Assembly (NCBI GenBank): GCA_017642855.1
Contig: JAEPOO010000001.1
Coordinates: forward strand, 650,977-714,976
Reading direction: 5' to 3'
DNA length: 64,000 nt
Origin: Pseudomonadales bacterium
GTDB lineage: Bacteria > Pseudomonadota > Gammaproteobacteria > Pseudomonadales > Azotimanducaceae
Of the stretch, positions 1 through 9,816 are shown in pieces (position 1 is the first letter of the stretch; each line of letters opens with the position of its first letter). A program made the position numbers and the translations under genes. The notes under the pieces were generated by a model, which made no database searches, had not been told where the DNA came from, and was given only the letters and a program-made list of their open reading frames with translations.

Positions 1-1
1 C

Positions 2-3000
2 CTGGTATCCACATTGAACGTCGGTGGCACGCTGACAAACGTGGGTACAATTCATGCCAGGGATGATGATGAAAGTCTGACAGCGGGGCGTCATACGATT
101 AATGGCAGAGTGGTGGACAATGGTGAAATCGTCGTTCACGCGGAACTGGAGTTGTCTGGTGTTTCTGCGGATCATGATTTCAGCGGCAAGATAGAGCTGC
201 GGGAGAACTCCGGAAACGGCTATGGCGGTGACCTGTATATTTCCAGCGCAAACTCAGTCGACTTTTTACCCGGCAGTAAACTCTTTGGGCAAGGTGGCAT
301 CACATCCAATGTGGGTATTACTCACATGGGCGGTGAGATTGAGCCGGACGATCTTGGTGCTGCAGGTACGATTACCTTTAATTCCGGGCTCGATCTCTCG
401 CCGAGCAGTGTGGTTCTTCTCGATATCTTCGATGGTACAGGCACCAATCAGGACCTGATCGTCGTGAATGGTCTGCTGGATGTGGAAGGCACGATCCAGC
501 TGACGTTCCATGATACTTCGCTGATTCTTGGCGGCACCACCATTGAGGACGTGATGACCTTTTCCTCGATCGCCAACGCGACCTTCGACAATGTGGTCCA
601 CAACCTCGGATCCGGTTTTAACGTCAGTCTGGTTTCCGATGGATCGAACCTGGATGTGGTGATCACCCAGGGTTTCGAAAACTTTGCGGATAACAGTAAC
701 TTGTCCTTTGATTGGAGTAATGGTGGCGCCTGGAACGGTGGTCTGCCAACCAATACGCAGGATGTGTTAATTGATAATCACGATGTGGACTTCTTGGGCG
801 GCTCTGAACAGGTCCAATCACTGACTGTGATCAATTCCATCCTAGACGTCTCTGGTGGTGAACTGGATCTCAACAATGAATCGCTGATAGATGGCACCTC
901 GATCCTGAATGTAGGCGGTACCGGTACGCTCCAGGTGGATGGCAGGCTAATCATTGATGGGCAAATTAATCTTAATGCTGGTAAGGCGACGACGACGGCA
1001 ACAATGACGACCACCTCGGTGATCGACATATTGGGTATGGGTACGATTGATGCGAGCGGTAGTCCGGAGATCGAAATTCGCATCCACAATCAGGGTAGTT
1101 TGAGCCTGATTGGTAGCGGTTCCCTCATGGGTAACCAGCCCATTGAAAACAGTAGTATCTTTAGTGTGAACCCGAGCGGTAACGTCAACCTTGATGTGCC
1201 GATTGAGAACCAGGACGGCGGGCTTATTGATGTGGGTTCCCTCAGTGCGACGGTGATGATCACCCACTCACAAACCGTCGATAACTTTGAAAATGCCGTC
1301 TACCGCCTGGATACCCCTGGTGCCAGTGGTGAAAGTACGAATGTCCAGCTGAATAATGCCACCTTTAGCAACCAGGGTTTCCTGCAGGTACTGGATACTG
1401 GTGCCAGTGGTGGTTCCCGCTTCTTTGATCTGAATGGGTTCACCTTCAATAACGCCCAGGGCAATCTGGATATACAGGCCGATGTGACCTTCGACGTGGA
1501 AGGTGGACTGTTTGATCAACAGGATGGTGAGATCTACATCGCGACTTCGATCAACCTGAATATCGACGGTGGTACCGGCGGAGACATACATCTCAACTCG
1601 GGTTCCAGGTTCGCGGGTGATGGCAACATCAATTTCCTGAACAACGTCACGCTGACCCTGATGGGTGACCTGTTCCTGAATTCGAATACCTACTTTGATA
1701 CGTCCGCTGGTGATGTCACCTTTACTGGACCGCACACACTATTTCTTGACGGCGGTACCACGCTCAGCCTTCACGATAACGACGTGATTACGACGTCCGC
1801 ATTGGATAACAAAGGTAGCCTTTCGCTTCAGGGCAATAACATTACCATCGGTGCCTTGCTGAGCAACTTCGGTAATCTCAATGTCATCGGCGACTCTGGT
1901 GGCGGACTGAAAACCTTCACCAGTGGATTTTCAAACGATGGTAGCGTGACGCTGGATATTGCCGCCGGTGAAACCAATACCTTGTCTATCGGCGGTCAGT
2001 TGATCAACAGTTTCTCCGGCTTTCTCGATTCCAATGATGGTGGTGGTGCAACCAATCCCAATATCCTTCAGGCGGACCTGCAGAACTTCGGGACAGTGAA
2101 TGTAAACCACGACCTGACGCTGGATGCTTCGGGGGTTGGCAGTCACGATAACTTCGCTAGTTTGCATATTGCTCCGGGCGCGACCCTGACCATTGGAGTA
2201 AATGATTCGTTCGAGAACTTCTACGACGATTCAGGCAGTGCTTCCGGCTCGATTACCGGCGGCGGTATCCTCGATGTATCCGGGACCGGCGTTACGTTTG
2301 TCAATGATGGACTCCTGATGCCCGGCGGTTTTTCTGCGACAGATATCTTCACGATCCAGACCAACGCCAATACCCAGTTTGGTCCTGGCTCTGTGGTGGA
2401 AATTGATCTGAGCTTCGATACCCCTGGCTCTGGGCATGACCAACTCGTCTTTTCTGGTGCCGCTCCGGACCTGAACGGACGTCTCCGTTTGAATCCGCTG
2501 ATTTCTCCCTCAGGGTCCTACACGATCATTACGGCGACCTCTTTTGGCGGACTCTTTTCGATGATTGAAGGTACGGACCTTTATGCGATGGGTGGCGATG
2601 TCTTTGATGTTACGGTTTCGGCGACCGACATCACGGTCACTACAGTGACGCCTGACCTGACCGGCACACCAGGTGACGATGGCAGTCTTGATGCGACCGG
2701 CGCTACCGTGATTCATGCAGATGGCGGTAATGATGTCATTTTCAACGTGTCTTTGGGTGATACTGTCTTCGCTGGTGAAGGGAATGATGTGATCATCGGA
2801 GATATTGGTCTGAAGCGTGTTGACGGTGGTGCTGGTGTCGATACCCTGACGCTCACCAACAATACGCTCAACTTCATGGGCATCGACGGCTATCGAATTG
2901 AGAGTATCGAAGTGCTGGGTCTTGAAGGTAACGGCGCACAAATTGTGACCTTGGATGCGATGTCGATCCGTAATATTGTTGATGAGGAAAATGACCTGAC

Positions 3001-3820
3001 CTTCTCTGAAGGTTCGCTGGTCGTCTACGGTGATGCCTCTGATCATCTGATCCTGATCGGTGATTACAATCCGGTTGGCAATGACTTCTTTGATATTCGA
3101 AGCGCTGGTAACTTCGAGGAATATCTTCGTCTCGAGCAGAACTCCACCAGTACCGGGACAACATCTGTCTACATAGACAACCAGATGTCAGCAGAAGTTA
3201 TTCGGCTTGATGGATCAAAAGACATCTATGGCAGTGCAGGTGATGATGATATTTCCTCGGGAGGCGATATTGTTGCAACCGCGAATGATGATGTTATCGA
3301 TGGCCGAGATGGTAACGATTTTATTGATGGCTTAGGCGGCGATGACAGCTTGTTTGGTGGTCATGGCAACGACACGATTGTTCGAGACATTGCGGATACC
3401 GGCATCGTTGATGGCGGCGATGGTTTTGACACGCTGCTAGACGACTCCCCGGGCGCCACGATCAATTTGAATGGTGTCGCCAATCTGCAGAATTTTGAAA
3501 GGGTGGATATGGCCGACGGTGATGGTAACGATCTGTTATCCATTGACCTCGCCGGTCTCGGCAACATCATCGGCGATAATTCCCTGGAATCGCTGCTGCC
3601 AGACGGGCAGCTGAAGTTTATTGTCGATGGGGATGCTGGTGACCAGTTCAACCTTTCAGGTATTGGCGTGCATAGCACAAGCATTGCAGCATTGGGTGCT
3701 GCTGGTTGGGTGACGAATGGCGCAGAACTGGATTATCTCGGTACCGGAACCAATTACCTCAAGCTGACCAATGGTGCGATCGACATCTACGTCCACGAGG
3801 ACGTGGCGAACGTCATTTAG
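2..3820 (+). CDS. Giant RTX/beta-roll secreted or surface adhesin, 3' part
   Basis: The reading frame is open through the left edge, so the true start lies outside the window and 1272 C-terminal residues are seen. The protein is rich in Gly, Asp, Asn, Thr and Ser, and I find no cysteine, as is usual for large type I-secreted or surface proteins. Most of it is repetitive beta-strand sequence (SLSLIG, LNVGGTGTLQV) suggesting a beta-helix stalk. A WSNGGAWNGGLPT motif near residue 237 starts a further repeat unit. Near positions 2715-2850 and 3286-3440 there are RTX calcium-binding nonapeptides such as GRDGNDFIDGLGGDDSLFGG. The short strand-forming tail is compatible with a C-terminal type I secretion signal. 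Function is inferred: adhesion, biofilm or S-layer-like role. No exporter genes are in view. Its stop overlaps the convergent acyltransferase by 4 bases. Confidence 0.8.
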   Translation: MVSTLNVGGTLTNVGTIHARDDDESLTAGRHTINGRVVDNGEIVVHAELELSGVSADHDFSGKIELRENSGNGYGGDLYISSANSVDFLPGSKLFGQGGITSNVGITHMGGEIEPDDLGAAGTITFNSGLDLSPSSVVLLDIFDGTGTNQDLIVVNGLLDVEGTIQLTFHDTSLILGGTTIEDVMTFSSIANATFDNVVHNLGSGFNVSLVSDGSNLDVVITQGFENFADNSNLSFDWSNGGAWNGGLPTNTQDVLIDNHDVDFLGGSEQVQSLTVINSILDVSGGELDLNNESLIDGTSILNVGGTGTLQVDGRLIIDGQINLNAGKATTTATMTTTSVIDILGMGTIDASGSPEIEIRIHNQGSLSLIGSGSLMGNQPIENSSIFSVNPSGNVNLDVPIENQDGGLIDVGSLSATVMITHSQTVDNFENAVYRLDTPGASGESTNVQLNNATFSNQGFLQVLDTGASGGSRFFDLNGFTFNNAQGNLDIQADVTFDVEGGLFDQQDGEIYIATSINLNIDGGTGGDIHLNSGSRFAGDGNINFLNNVTLTLMGDLFLNSNTYFDTSAGDVTFTGPHTLFLDGGTTLSLHDNDVITTSALDNKGSLSLQGNNITIGALLSNFGNLNVIGDSGGGLKTFTSGFSNDGSVTLDIAAGETNTLSIGGQLINSFSGFLDSNDGGGATNPNILQADLQNFGTVNVNHDLTLDASGVGSHDNFASLHIAPGATLTIGVNDSFENFYDDSGSASGSITGGGILDVSGTGVTFVNDGLLMPGGFSATDIFTIQTNANTQFGPGSVVEIDLSFDTPGSGHDQLVFSGAAPDLNGRLRLNPLISPSGSYTIITATSFGGLFSMIEGTDLYAMGGDVFDVTVSATDITVTTVTPDLTGTPGDDGSLDATGATVIHADGGNDVIFNVSLGDTVFAGEGNDVIIGDIGLKRVDGGAGVDTLTLTNNTLNFMGIDGYRIESIEVLGLEGNGAQIVTLDAMSIRNIVDEENDLTFSEGSLVVYGDASDHLILIGDYNPVGNDFFDIRSAGNFEEYLRLEQNSTSTGTTSVYIDNQMSAEVIRLDGSKDIYGSAGDDDISSGGDIVATANDDVIDGRDGNDFIDGLGGDDSLFGGHGNDTIVRDIADTGIVDGGDGFDTLLDDSPGATINLNGVANLQNFERVDMADGDGNDLLSIDLAGLGNIIGDNSLESLLPDGQLKFIVDGDAGDQFNLSGIGVHSTSIAALGAAGWVTNGAELDYLGTGTNYLKLTNGAIDIYVHEDVANVI

Positions 3821-4641
3821 CGCCCCATTAATTTATCTTTTTCTTCCCAGCGCGTTTCTAACCAGCTTCGTGCGTCTTCAATATCGCTCGCGTGGTAATT
3901 GCGAATCGTGATGCCAACGTTTTTGTTGGTACCTCCAAGACACCGCCAGAAGTTGGTATCACCGCCGCGATAGTCAATGGTGATATTGACTACCGCGGTG
4001 TCCGCGGGTGCGGTGTCGAGCGCAATCTTTAATCCCCCTGGTCGCGGAATCAGCAGATGCTGGTAAGGCGAATTCTGGTTGCGATGTTTCTCTCGCGTGA
4101 AGCGTGTTCCCTCAGCGAATATTAGAAGCGCTCCACGCTCCCGGTGCAGTGAACCGGAAGCGTACTGAATCGCTGCGTAGTCCTTCTCTCTAGCGCCTTC
4201 GCCGACACCACGATTCAAACGTGGCATGCCGAGGGCGTAACAAATCCAGCCGACAATAGGCACCCAGACCAGTTGTCGCTTGATCAGGAACTTGAGTGTC
4301 GGTCCCCGCCAGGTAACGACATATTGCAGCAGCGGAATATCGAGCCAGGTCTGATGATTAACCACGATAATGGGCGAGGGGTGGTCGGGCAGTTCGCCGG
4401 TGATATCGAGCTTTACACCAACCACATGGAGCATCCATAAACTGTTGATCGCCGCAGCCGCTTTGTAAACGCGCTCCGTCAACCAGTTGATGACGTTGAG
4501 GGCGGAGTCAATGCGGCCGATCATGAGTTTCAACAGAGCCAGCAGGAAGAGAAAGGGCAGCCAGAATCCAAGGTTCACGATGACCACCAATGAGGACAAA
4601 ACGCTGAAGCACTGTTGCAGGATGACTTTTATGATATGCAT
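3817..4641 (-). CDS. Lysophospholipid acyltransferase, PlsC/YihG family
   Basis: This 274-residue membrane enzyme should transfer an acyl chain from acyl-CoA or acyl-ACP to a lysophospholipid at the inner membrane. A long hydrophobic N-terminal segment (about residues 10-42) precedes the acyltransferase motif NHQTWLD (near residue 95) and the substrate-binding FAEGTR motif (near residue 172). Length and the hydrophobic N-terminus resemble E. coli YihG-type acyltransferases more than classic PlsC. I chose the ATG at 4641, whose A is shared with the recD stop (TGATG). A TTG one codon earlier is possible. It is the last gene of the recC-recB-recD transcript, so it is probably translated by coupling. 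Why a lipid enzyme sits there is unknown. Confidence 0.85.
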   Translation of the reverse strand: MHIIKVILQQCFSVLSSLVVIVNLGFWLPFLFLLALLKLMIGRIDSALNVINWLTERVYKAAAAINSLWMLHVVGVKLDITGELPDHPSPIIVVNHQTWLDIPLLQYVVTWRGPTLKFLIKRQLVWVPIVGWICYALGMPRLNRGVGEGAREKDYAAIQYASGSLHRERGALLIFAEGTRFTREKHRNQNSPYQHLLIPRPGGLKIALDTAPADTAVVNITIDYRGGDTNFWRCLGGTNKNVGITIRNYHASDIEDARSWLETRWEEKDKLMGR

Positions 4642-6362
4642 CAAAATAGGTTCCTCTGCCCTGGGTCGCTCGATGTCGCATCGTCACCGGGTGGGTTTTC
4701 AATGCCGAGAAAGTGAGTCATGCCGCTGACCCTGGTTGAGCGTCTGGATAGTGCCTTCTGCCATGTGGATTCTTTGGCATAAACGCTGATGTTTTTTCTT
4801 GCTCGAGTGATTGCAGTGTAAACCAGTTCACGTGTCATGAGGCTGCTGGCTTCTTCCGATGATTCAGAGCCGAGCACCAGCATGACATGGTCAAATTCTG
4901 ATCCCTGCGCTTTGTGCACGGTCATCGCGAAACAGGTTTCGTGATCTGGAAGGCGTGATGCAAGAATACCCTCGGATTTTCCTGGGAACCTCACGACGAA
5001 TTCATCGTTGGCAAGGGGCGTACATATTCCAATATCACCGTTAAATAAGCCGAGGTTGTAATCGTTACGAGTCACGAGGACGGGACGACCGGTATAGAAG
5101 GTTTCACCGGGCCCTTTTAATCCGCGTGACTCCAGCAACTGCTCAATAGCGAGATTCAGCTCTGTCACACCCGAATCGCCGCCACGTCTGCTGCAGAGTA
5201 TTCGGGTCTTCTCGAAGGCTTCGTTCAGGATATCGGCATTCACTGTTCCTGATTCAAGGGCAGCGAGATAATTCTGCCAGTTCGCGAGCAGTTTTGACGG
5301 CGCCGCTTCGCTATGCCAACTGACACTGGTGTCTGAGTCATCCAGCTTGATGCTCGCGCTTTGAATGCCAAGCGCCAGTTTCCCGATGGCGCTGTTCTCA
5401 TCAAACCGGTAACTTCGCTCCAATGTGCACACAGCATCTGTCAGCCGATGTGTTGTCTCGGTGGTGGGCATCTCACCAACAAAAGGATGCGCGAAATTTG
5501 AGAATTCGAGGCTAAAGCTGCTGTCCCCTGCGCAGAGATCAGCCAGCACATTCCCGGTATCGACCGAAGGCAATTGATTGGGATCGCCGAGCAGTATCAG
5601 GCGCGAGTCTTCAGGAATTGCACTCAGCAATCTGTGCATCATCGGGAGATCGATCATCGAGGCTTCGTCGACGATCAGAAGATCTGCATCAACCGGATTT
5701 CTTGGCCCGTGGCGCCAGGTTCGACCATCCCGTCGCATACCCAGCAGTCTGTGTAATGTCTGTACCTCTAAATCCAGGGAGCGATCAGTTGCCCAGTCAC
5801 GGATCGAGTCTCCCAGTCGCATGGCCGCTTTGCCCGTCGGTGCGGCGAGCCGAATATCAATGTCTGGGCTTTCCTCGAGCAATATATCCAGCATCTTCAC
5901 GACAGTGCTGGTTTTTCCCGTGCCTGGGCCGCCAGTCACAATTGCGAGTTTGCGCGAAATCGCGAGTAGTGCCGCCAGCTTCTGACGGTTCCCGGATTCC
6001 GAGCCGAAGTGTTCGTCCAGTTTCTGCTTCAGTACGATAGAGTCTGGCACAGAGATTGGCTCGTTGCGTTTGGCGATCATGGAAGCGACTTCTACCTCGA
6101 AACGATAGAAGCGCCTGAGGTACAGACGATCATCGCGGATGACGAAGGGCGTTTTGTCGTTTGGCCCACCAAACGCCTTATGCTCCATGATGCTACTTAG
6201 AGTTTCATTCGATTCGTCAGCCAGATGAATGCAGGAATGCTGGTTGACGGTGGCTTCAATCAATCTACTGATTAACGAACGAATTTCCGCTGGAAGCAGT
6301 CCGCTACCCCGGGCGATCAAACTCAAAAAGTGCTGTTCGAAACTGTGTGTCGTGTCACTCAT
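4641..6362 (-). CDS. recD: RecBCD helicase-nuclease, alpha subunit RecD
   Basis: RecD is the 5'-3' SF1B helicase motor of exonuclease V, acting in double-strand-break repair and degradation of foreign linear DNA. At 573 residues it is close to E. coli RecD (about 608). An N-terminal RecB-interacting domain is followed by Walker A GGPGTGKT (residues 144-151), a Walker B DEAS motif, motif III GDPNQLPS, the C-terminal VHKAQGSEFD motif and YTAITRAR (motif VI). The ATG at 6362 overlaps the end of recB by 8 bases, and the stop touches the acyltransferase start, so the operon is tightly coupled. All helicase motifs are intact. Confidence 0.95.
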   Translation of the reverse strand: MSDTTHSFEQHFLSLIARGSGLLPAEIRSLISRLIEATVNQHSCIHLADESNETLSSIMEHKAFGGPNDKTPFVIRDDRLYLRRFYRFEVEVASMIAKRNEPISVPDSIVLKQKLDEHFGSESGNRQKLAALLAISRKLAIVTGGPGTGKTSTVVKMLDILLEESPDIDIRLAAPTGKAAMRLGDSIRDWATDRSLDLEVQTLHRLLGMRRDGRTWRHGPRNPVDADLLIVDEASMIDLPMMHRLLSAIPEDSRLILLGDPNQLPSVDTGNVLADLCAGDSSFSLEFSNFAHPFVGEMPTTETTHRLTDAVCTLERSYRFDENSAIGKLALGIQSASIKLDDSDTSVSWHSEAAPSKLLANWQNYLAALESGTVNADILNEAFEKTRILCSRRGGDSGVTELNLAIEQLLESRGLKGPGETFYTGRPVLVTRNDYNLGLFNGDIGICTPLANDEFVVRFPGKSEGILASRLPDHETCFAMTVHKAQGSEFDHVMLVLGSESSEEASSLMTRELVYTAITRARKNISVYAKESTWQKALSRRSTRVSGMTHFLGIENPPGDDATSSDPGQRNLF

Positions 6363-9300
6363 GGCTCAGAAGTTCGTCCAGGGTTCGAATGTGATTCATG
6401 CTCGGTTTGTCGAAAAAGATTCCGTGGGTACTCTTGGGTTGCATGCCCCTTAAGAACAGATAGTAAGCACCGCCGACGTGCTGCTCGTAGTCATAGTCGG
6501 GCAGCTTCACCGATAACATACGATGGACGGCAAGAGTGTAGATCAGGTACTGCAGCTTGTACTGATGATGCTGCATCGCTTCTTCTATGTGTGCTTCGGT
6601 GTAGTGCTCTGATGAATAGCCGAGGAAGTTACTCTTATAGTCCGCGACAAAGTATTTGCCCTCACTGCGGTAGAGAAGGTCGATCATGCCCGTCATGATG
6701 CCTTGCAGGTCAAGATGATCCAGCCTGGTAGGGTTGATGTATCCGGTGTCCTGAAGAAATTCGATGAGTCCTGATTTCGCCGATAGCGGAAAGTGGAACT
6801 CCATTTCATCTAATCGATCAGCGTGTTCTATCTTTCTCAGTGATCCTGTCGCAAGTGGCGCATCGAGAATGTCAGCGAGCCATTTCTCAAGTACGGGTAA
6901 CCAGGATTCATCCAGTCCTAACCTTCTGCAGGCTCTCAGGCAGTCCTCGCGGTGGTCACGAGCGGTGAAGTCGATATGCTCCATCAAACTATGCAGCACG
7001 ACGCCGACCCTCGCGCCGCGTGGAAAGGTGTGACGTGAGAGTCTCCCCTCATTTCTATCACCACTGTGTTCCGTGGTGTCGTCGTCCGAGAACCCAATGA
7101 CGCTTTGTAATTCCTGGGTTGCAGCGAGCCTTGATGAAACACCGGTATAGCTATGTATTCGCCATTGATCGTCGAAAGCAGGGTAGGGTGCAGGTGCTGA
7201 CAGATCTGCGTGTTGCGTTGTGCCCTCTGTAAATCGGTTGAGTGTTGGTGCGGCTTTTTCCGTCGTAAACAGTTCATTGGGGAGCAATTTTCGAGCAAGC
7301 GTCTCGAGATGGTCGTCTTTCCCGATGTCAGTCAGGCCGATGAGACGAGCAATCGCGGACTTCGGAAGTCTTGAGACGCCGGGCAAACCCAGGATGCAAT
7401 GGTACTTCGCTCGAGTCAGCGCGACATACAGAAGTCGCATCTCCTCTTCGAATTCTTCTTCGGTTTGGCGTGCTTCACTTTCTGATCCTGGTATCAGGTC
7501 AATGACACTCCCGAAATGCCCCTTTTTTGCATGTTGCAAGCGTTCCTCATGAAACAAAACTGGCGTGTTGGGTTTTCGAGGCACGGCACTGAAAACCGGC
7601 ATGGGTATCATGACGATGTCGTATTCGAGACCTTTAGCTGCGTGCATGGTGACGATTTTTACGAGGTTCTCGTCGCTTTCCAGTCTCAGCTGTCGTTCTT
7701 CATTACTGACCGTTTCGGCTTCCTTTTGTTCGTTACTAAACCATTTGATCAACTGGAACATGCCGGGTGACGTCGACGATCGTTTCTGAAGCACTTCAGT
7801 CAGGTGGCGGAGATTGGTGATCTGGCGATCTCCATCTGCGAGTTGTAACCACTTCTCTGCGAGTTGGCGCCTGGTGGCCAGGGCGTTCAACATCGGTGCA
7901 ATGTCCTGCTCAAGCCATAACTCATGATAGAAACGAAACTCTGATAAAACTTCCTGTTGGTATTCTACGTCCTGGTTGAGACGTTCGATATCCGCTGCCG
8001 AGCAGAGCATCAGGCGAGTGCCCAATGCGGTACGAATGGCACGTTCACTGGTGGGTTCGAGTATGGCCTCCAGAATCAACTTAAGATCATCAGCCGTGTC
8101 CTGCAGAAATACACTCTCCAGGGTGAGATAAACGCTTTGAATGTTGCGTGCACGCAGTGCGCGCTGGGCCGCTACGGCTTGAGCCCGGCTGCGTACCAGG
8201 AACGCGATCTGACCCGCCGAGACTGTTTTTCCGTCGATCGTGGTGCTTTCATTTCTGAGCAGGTTCACCGTTTCTTCCGCCGCTGCCGCCATGAGCTTTT
8301 CGGTAAGAGGGGCTATGTTGCCGCGGGTTGCACCACCATCCTCAGCCACCAGCACTTTGTAAGGGGCCAGTTTCTTGTTTTCCTGCTTTATGCTCATGCC
8401 TTCTCGGGCGGCGGTTACTTTTTTGAAAGGAATGTCTTTATCGTTACCGAAAATTTTCGGTCTGTTGAACAGAAAGTTGGTCGCCTCAACCATGTCAGGG
8501 GTGGATCGCCAGTTGGCATCGAGGGTGCTGACGGCGGTCGCTTCTCTGCGGGCGTTAATGTACGTGTAGACATCAGCACCGCGAAAGTTATAAATCGCTT
8601 GCTTTGGATCTCCGATCATCAACATCGCGCTGTTCGATTGATCCGTCTCACCAAAGGTATAGATCCGATCAAAGATGCTGTTCTGGATGTTATCGGTGTC
8701 CTGGAACTCGTCGATCATGGCGATTGGCCATCGGTGCCTGATGGTGGTCGCGAGATTTGAATCCTCTCGAGTCACGGCCGTCGCGAGGGTCGTCAGCAAA
8801 TCGTCAACGGTGAGCTGGTTTGTCTGCTCCTTGATGGTCGCCATGGTGACAGCAACTTCTCGGAACAAGTCGTGCCAGAGATTTGCCGTCAACTGCCTGA
8901 TATCTTTTGCAACACGATCGATCAGCTCGAGTGTTGGATGTGACGGAAATGTACCATTGGCTTTCAATGCAGCTGCGAGTGGTTCGGCGCTGTAGATCTG
9001 CCAAAGTTCGTTGTTAAGACCGGCGCCAGGTTCAATACTGAAATGCAGCATCTGGCCGAGTCGTTTGATCGGTGTGCGCCCCTTGTTCAGGTCAGAACCC
9101 AACAGCAGTTTTTCCAGATCGTTTTCGCGCCATTCTTGTTTGGCTGAATGTGCGTTTCCGATCAGTTCCTGCATGTCGATGCTGACATACGGCGGCACGA
9201 AATCCAGCTCTCCGCGGAACAAGAAAGGTTTTAGTCGATTGGCGAGACCGTCCGGGTTTGGCCAGATAGACATGGCAAACTCGCGAATCTCACCTGGCAA

Positions 9301-9816
9301 AGACAAGATGTTCTGCCTGAAGACGTCCTCGCATGCTTGTTTCAGCAGATGATCGCGTTCTGCGTTCATGGACAGGCTAAACAGGGTGCCGGATTCGAAG
9401 GCCTGCTCGCCCAGCACGCGAGCGCAAAAACCGTGAATGGTGAAGATGCTTGCTTCGTCCGTCATTTGGCTGGCCGCAGTCAGCAGTTTCAGGTCCCGTG
9501 TATTGTCTGTTGAAGAAACAAGCAGACTTTCCAGGAAGGCGTCGTCACCGGCATCTTGCGTTCGAAAAGCATTTCTGGCCTGTTTAATTCTGTCTGAAAC
9601 CCGTTGCTTCAGCTCCTCTGTCGCAGCGATCGTGAAAGTCAGGACCAGGATTTCGCTGATCGCGAGGGGACGCTGCCAGGGTACGTCATGACCCAAGAGT
9701 AATCGGATGCAGAGATTCGAAATGGTATAGGTTTTACCGGTACCGGCACTGGCCTCGATCAGCTGCTGGCCAGCAAACGGTAGCGAACCCGCGATGTTGG
9801 TTGACGTCTCACTCAT
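6355..9816 (-). CDS. recB: RecBCD helicase-nuclease, beta subunit RecB
   Basis: RecB is the 3'-5' SF1A helicase and only nuclease of the RecBCD complex, and loads RecA after Chi. The 1153-residue protein (E. coli 1180) starts with Walker A ASAGTGKT near residue 20, then Walker B IDEFQDTD, motif III GDPKQAIYNFRGAD, and motif VI LLYVALTRAK. The C-terminal nuclease domain keeps IDLLY and the VADYKSNFLG metal-binding/catalytic block. The frame is open for 96 codons upstream of the ATG at 9816, but that extension lies inside recC and has no RecB homology. The ATG at 9816 overlaps the recC stop by 8 bases and places the Walker motif where the family has it. Confidence 0.95.
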   Translation of the reverse strand: MSETSTNIAGSLPFAGQQLIEASAGTGKTYTISNLCIRLLLGHDVPWQRPLAISEILVLTFTIAATEELKQRVSDRIKQARNAFRTQDAGDDAFLESLLVSSTDNTRDLKLLTAASQMTDEASIFTIHGFCARVLGEQAFESGTLFSLSMNAERDHLLKQACEDVFRQNILSLPGEIREFAMSIWPNPDGLANRLKPFLFRGELDFVPPYVSIDMQELIGNAHSAKQEWRENDLEKLLLGSDLNKGRTPIKRLGQMLHFSIEPGAGLNNELWQIYSAEPLAAALKANGTFPSHPTLELIDRVAKDIRQLTANLWHDLFREVAVTMATIKEQTNQLTVDDLLTTLATAVTREDSNLATTIRHRWPIAMIDEFQDTDNIQNSIFDRIYTFGETDQSNSAMLMIGDPKQAIYNFRGADVYTYINARREATAVSTLDANWRSTPDMVEATNFLFNRPKIFGNDKDIPFKKVTAAREGMSIKQENKKLAPYKVLVAEDGGATRGNIAPLTEKLMAAAAEETVNLLRNESTTIDGKTVSAGQIAFLVRSRAQAVAAQRALRARNIQSVYLTLESVFLQDTADDLKLILEAILEPTSERAIRTALGTRLMLCSAADIERLNQDVEYQQEVLSEFRFYHELWLEQDIAPMLNALATRRQLAEKWLQLADGDRQITNLRHLTEVLQKRSSTSPGMFQLIKWFSNEQKEAETVSNEERQLRLESDENLVKIVTMHAAKGLEYDIVMIPMPVFSAVPRKPNTPVLFHEERLQHAKKGHFGSVIDLIPGSESEARQTEEEFEEEMRLLYVALTRAKYHCILGLPGVSRLPKSAIARLIGLTDIGKDDHLETLARKLLPNELFTTEKAAPTLNRFTEGTTQHADLSAPAPYPAFDDQWRIHSYTGVSSRLAATQELQSVIGFSDDDTTEHSGDRNEGRLSRHTFPRGARVGVVLHSLMEHIDFTARDHREDCLRACRRLGLDESWLPVLEKWLADILDAPLATGSLRKIEHADRLDEMEFHFPLSAKSGLIEFLQDTGYINPTRLDHLDLQGIMTGMIDLLYRSEGKYFVADYKSNFLGYSSEHYTEAHIEEAMQHHQYKLQYLIYTLAVHRMLSVKLPDYDYEQHVGGAYYLFLRGMQPKSTHGIFFDKPSMNHIRTLDELLSHE

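Noticed and set aside
7957..8760. 267-codon plus-strand frame inside recB
   Set aside because: It is antisense to the conserved recB helicase core; an open shadow frame.
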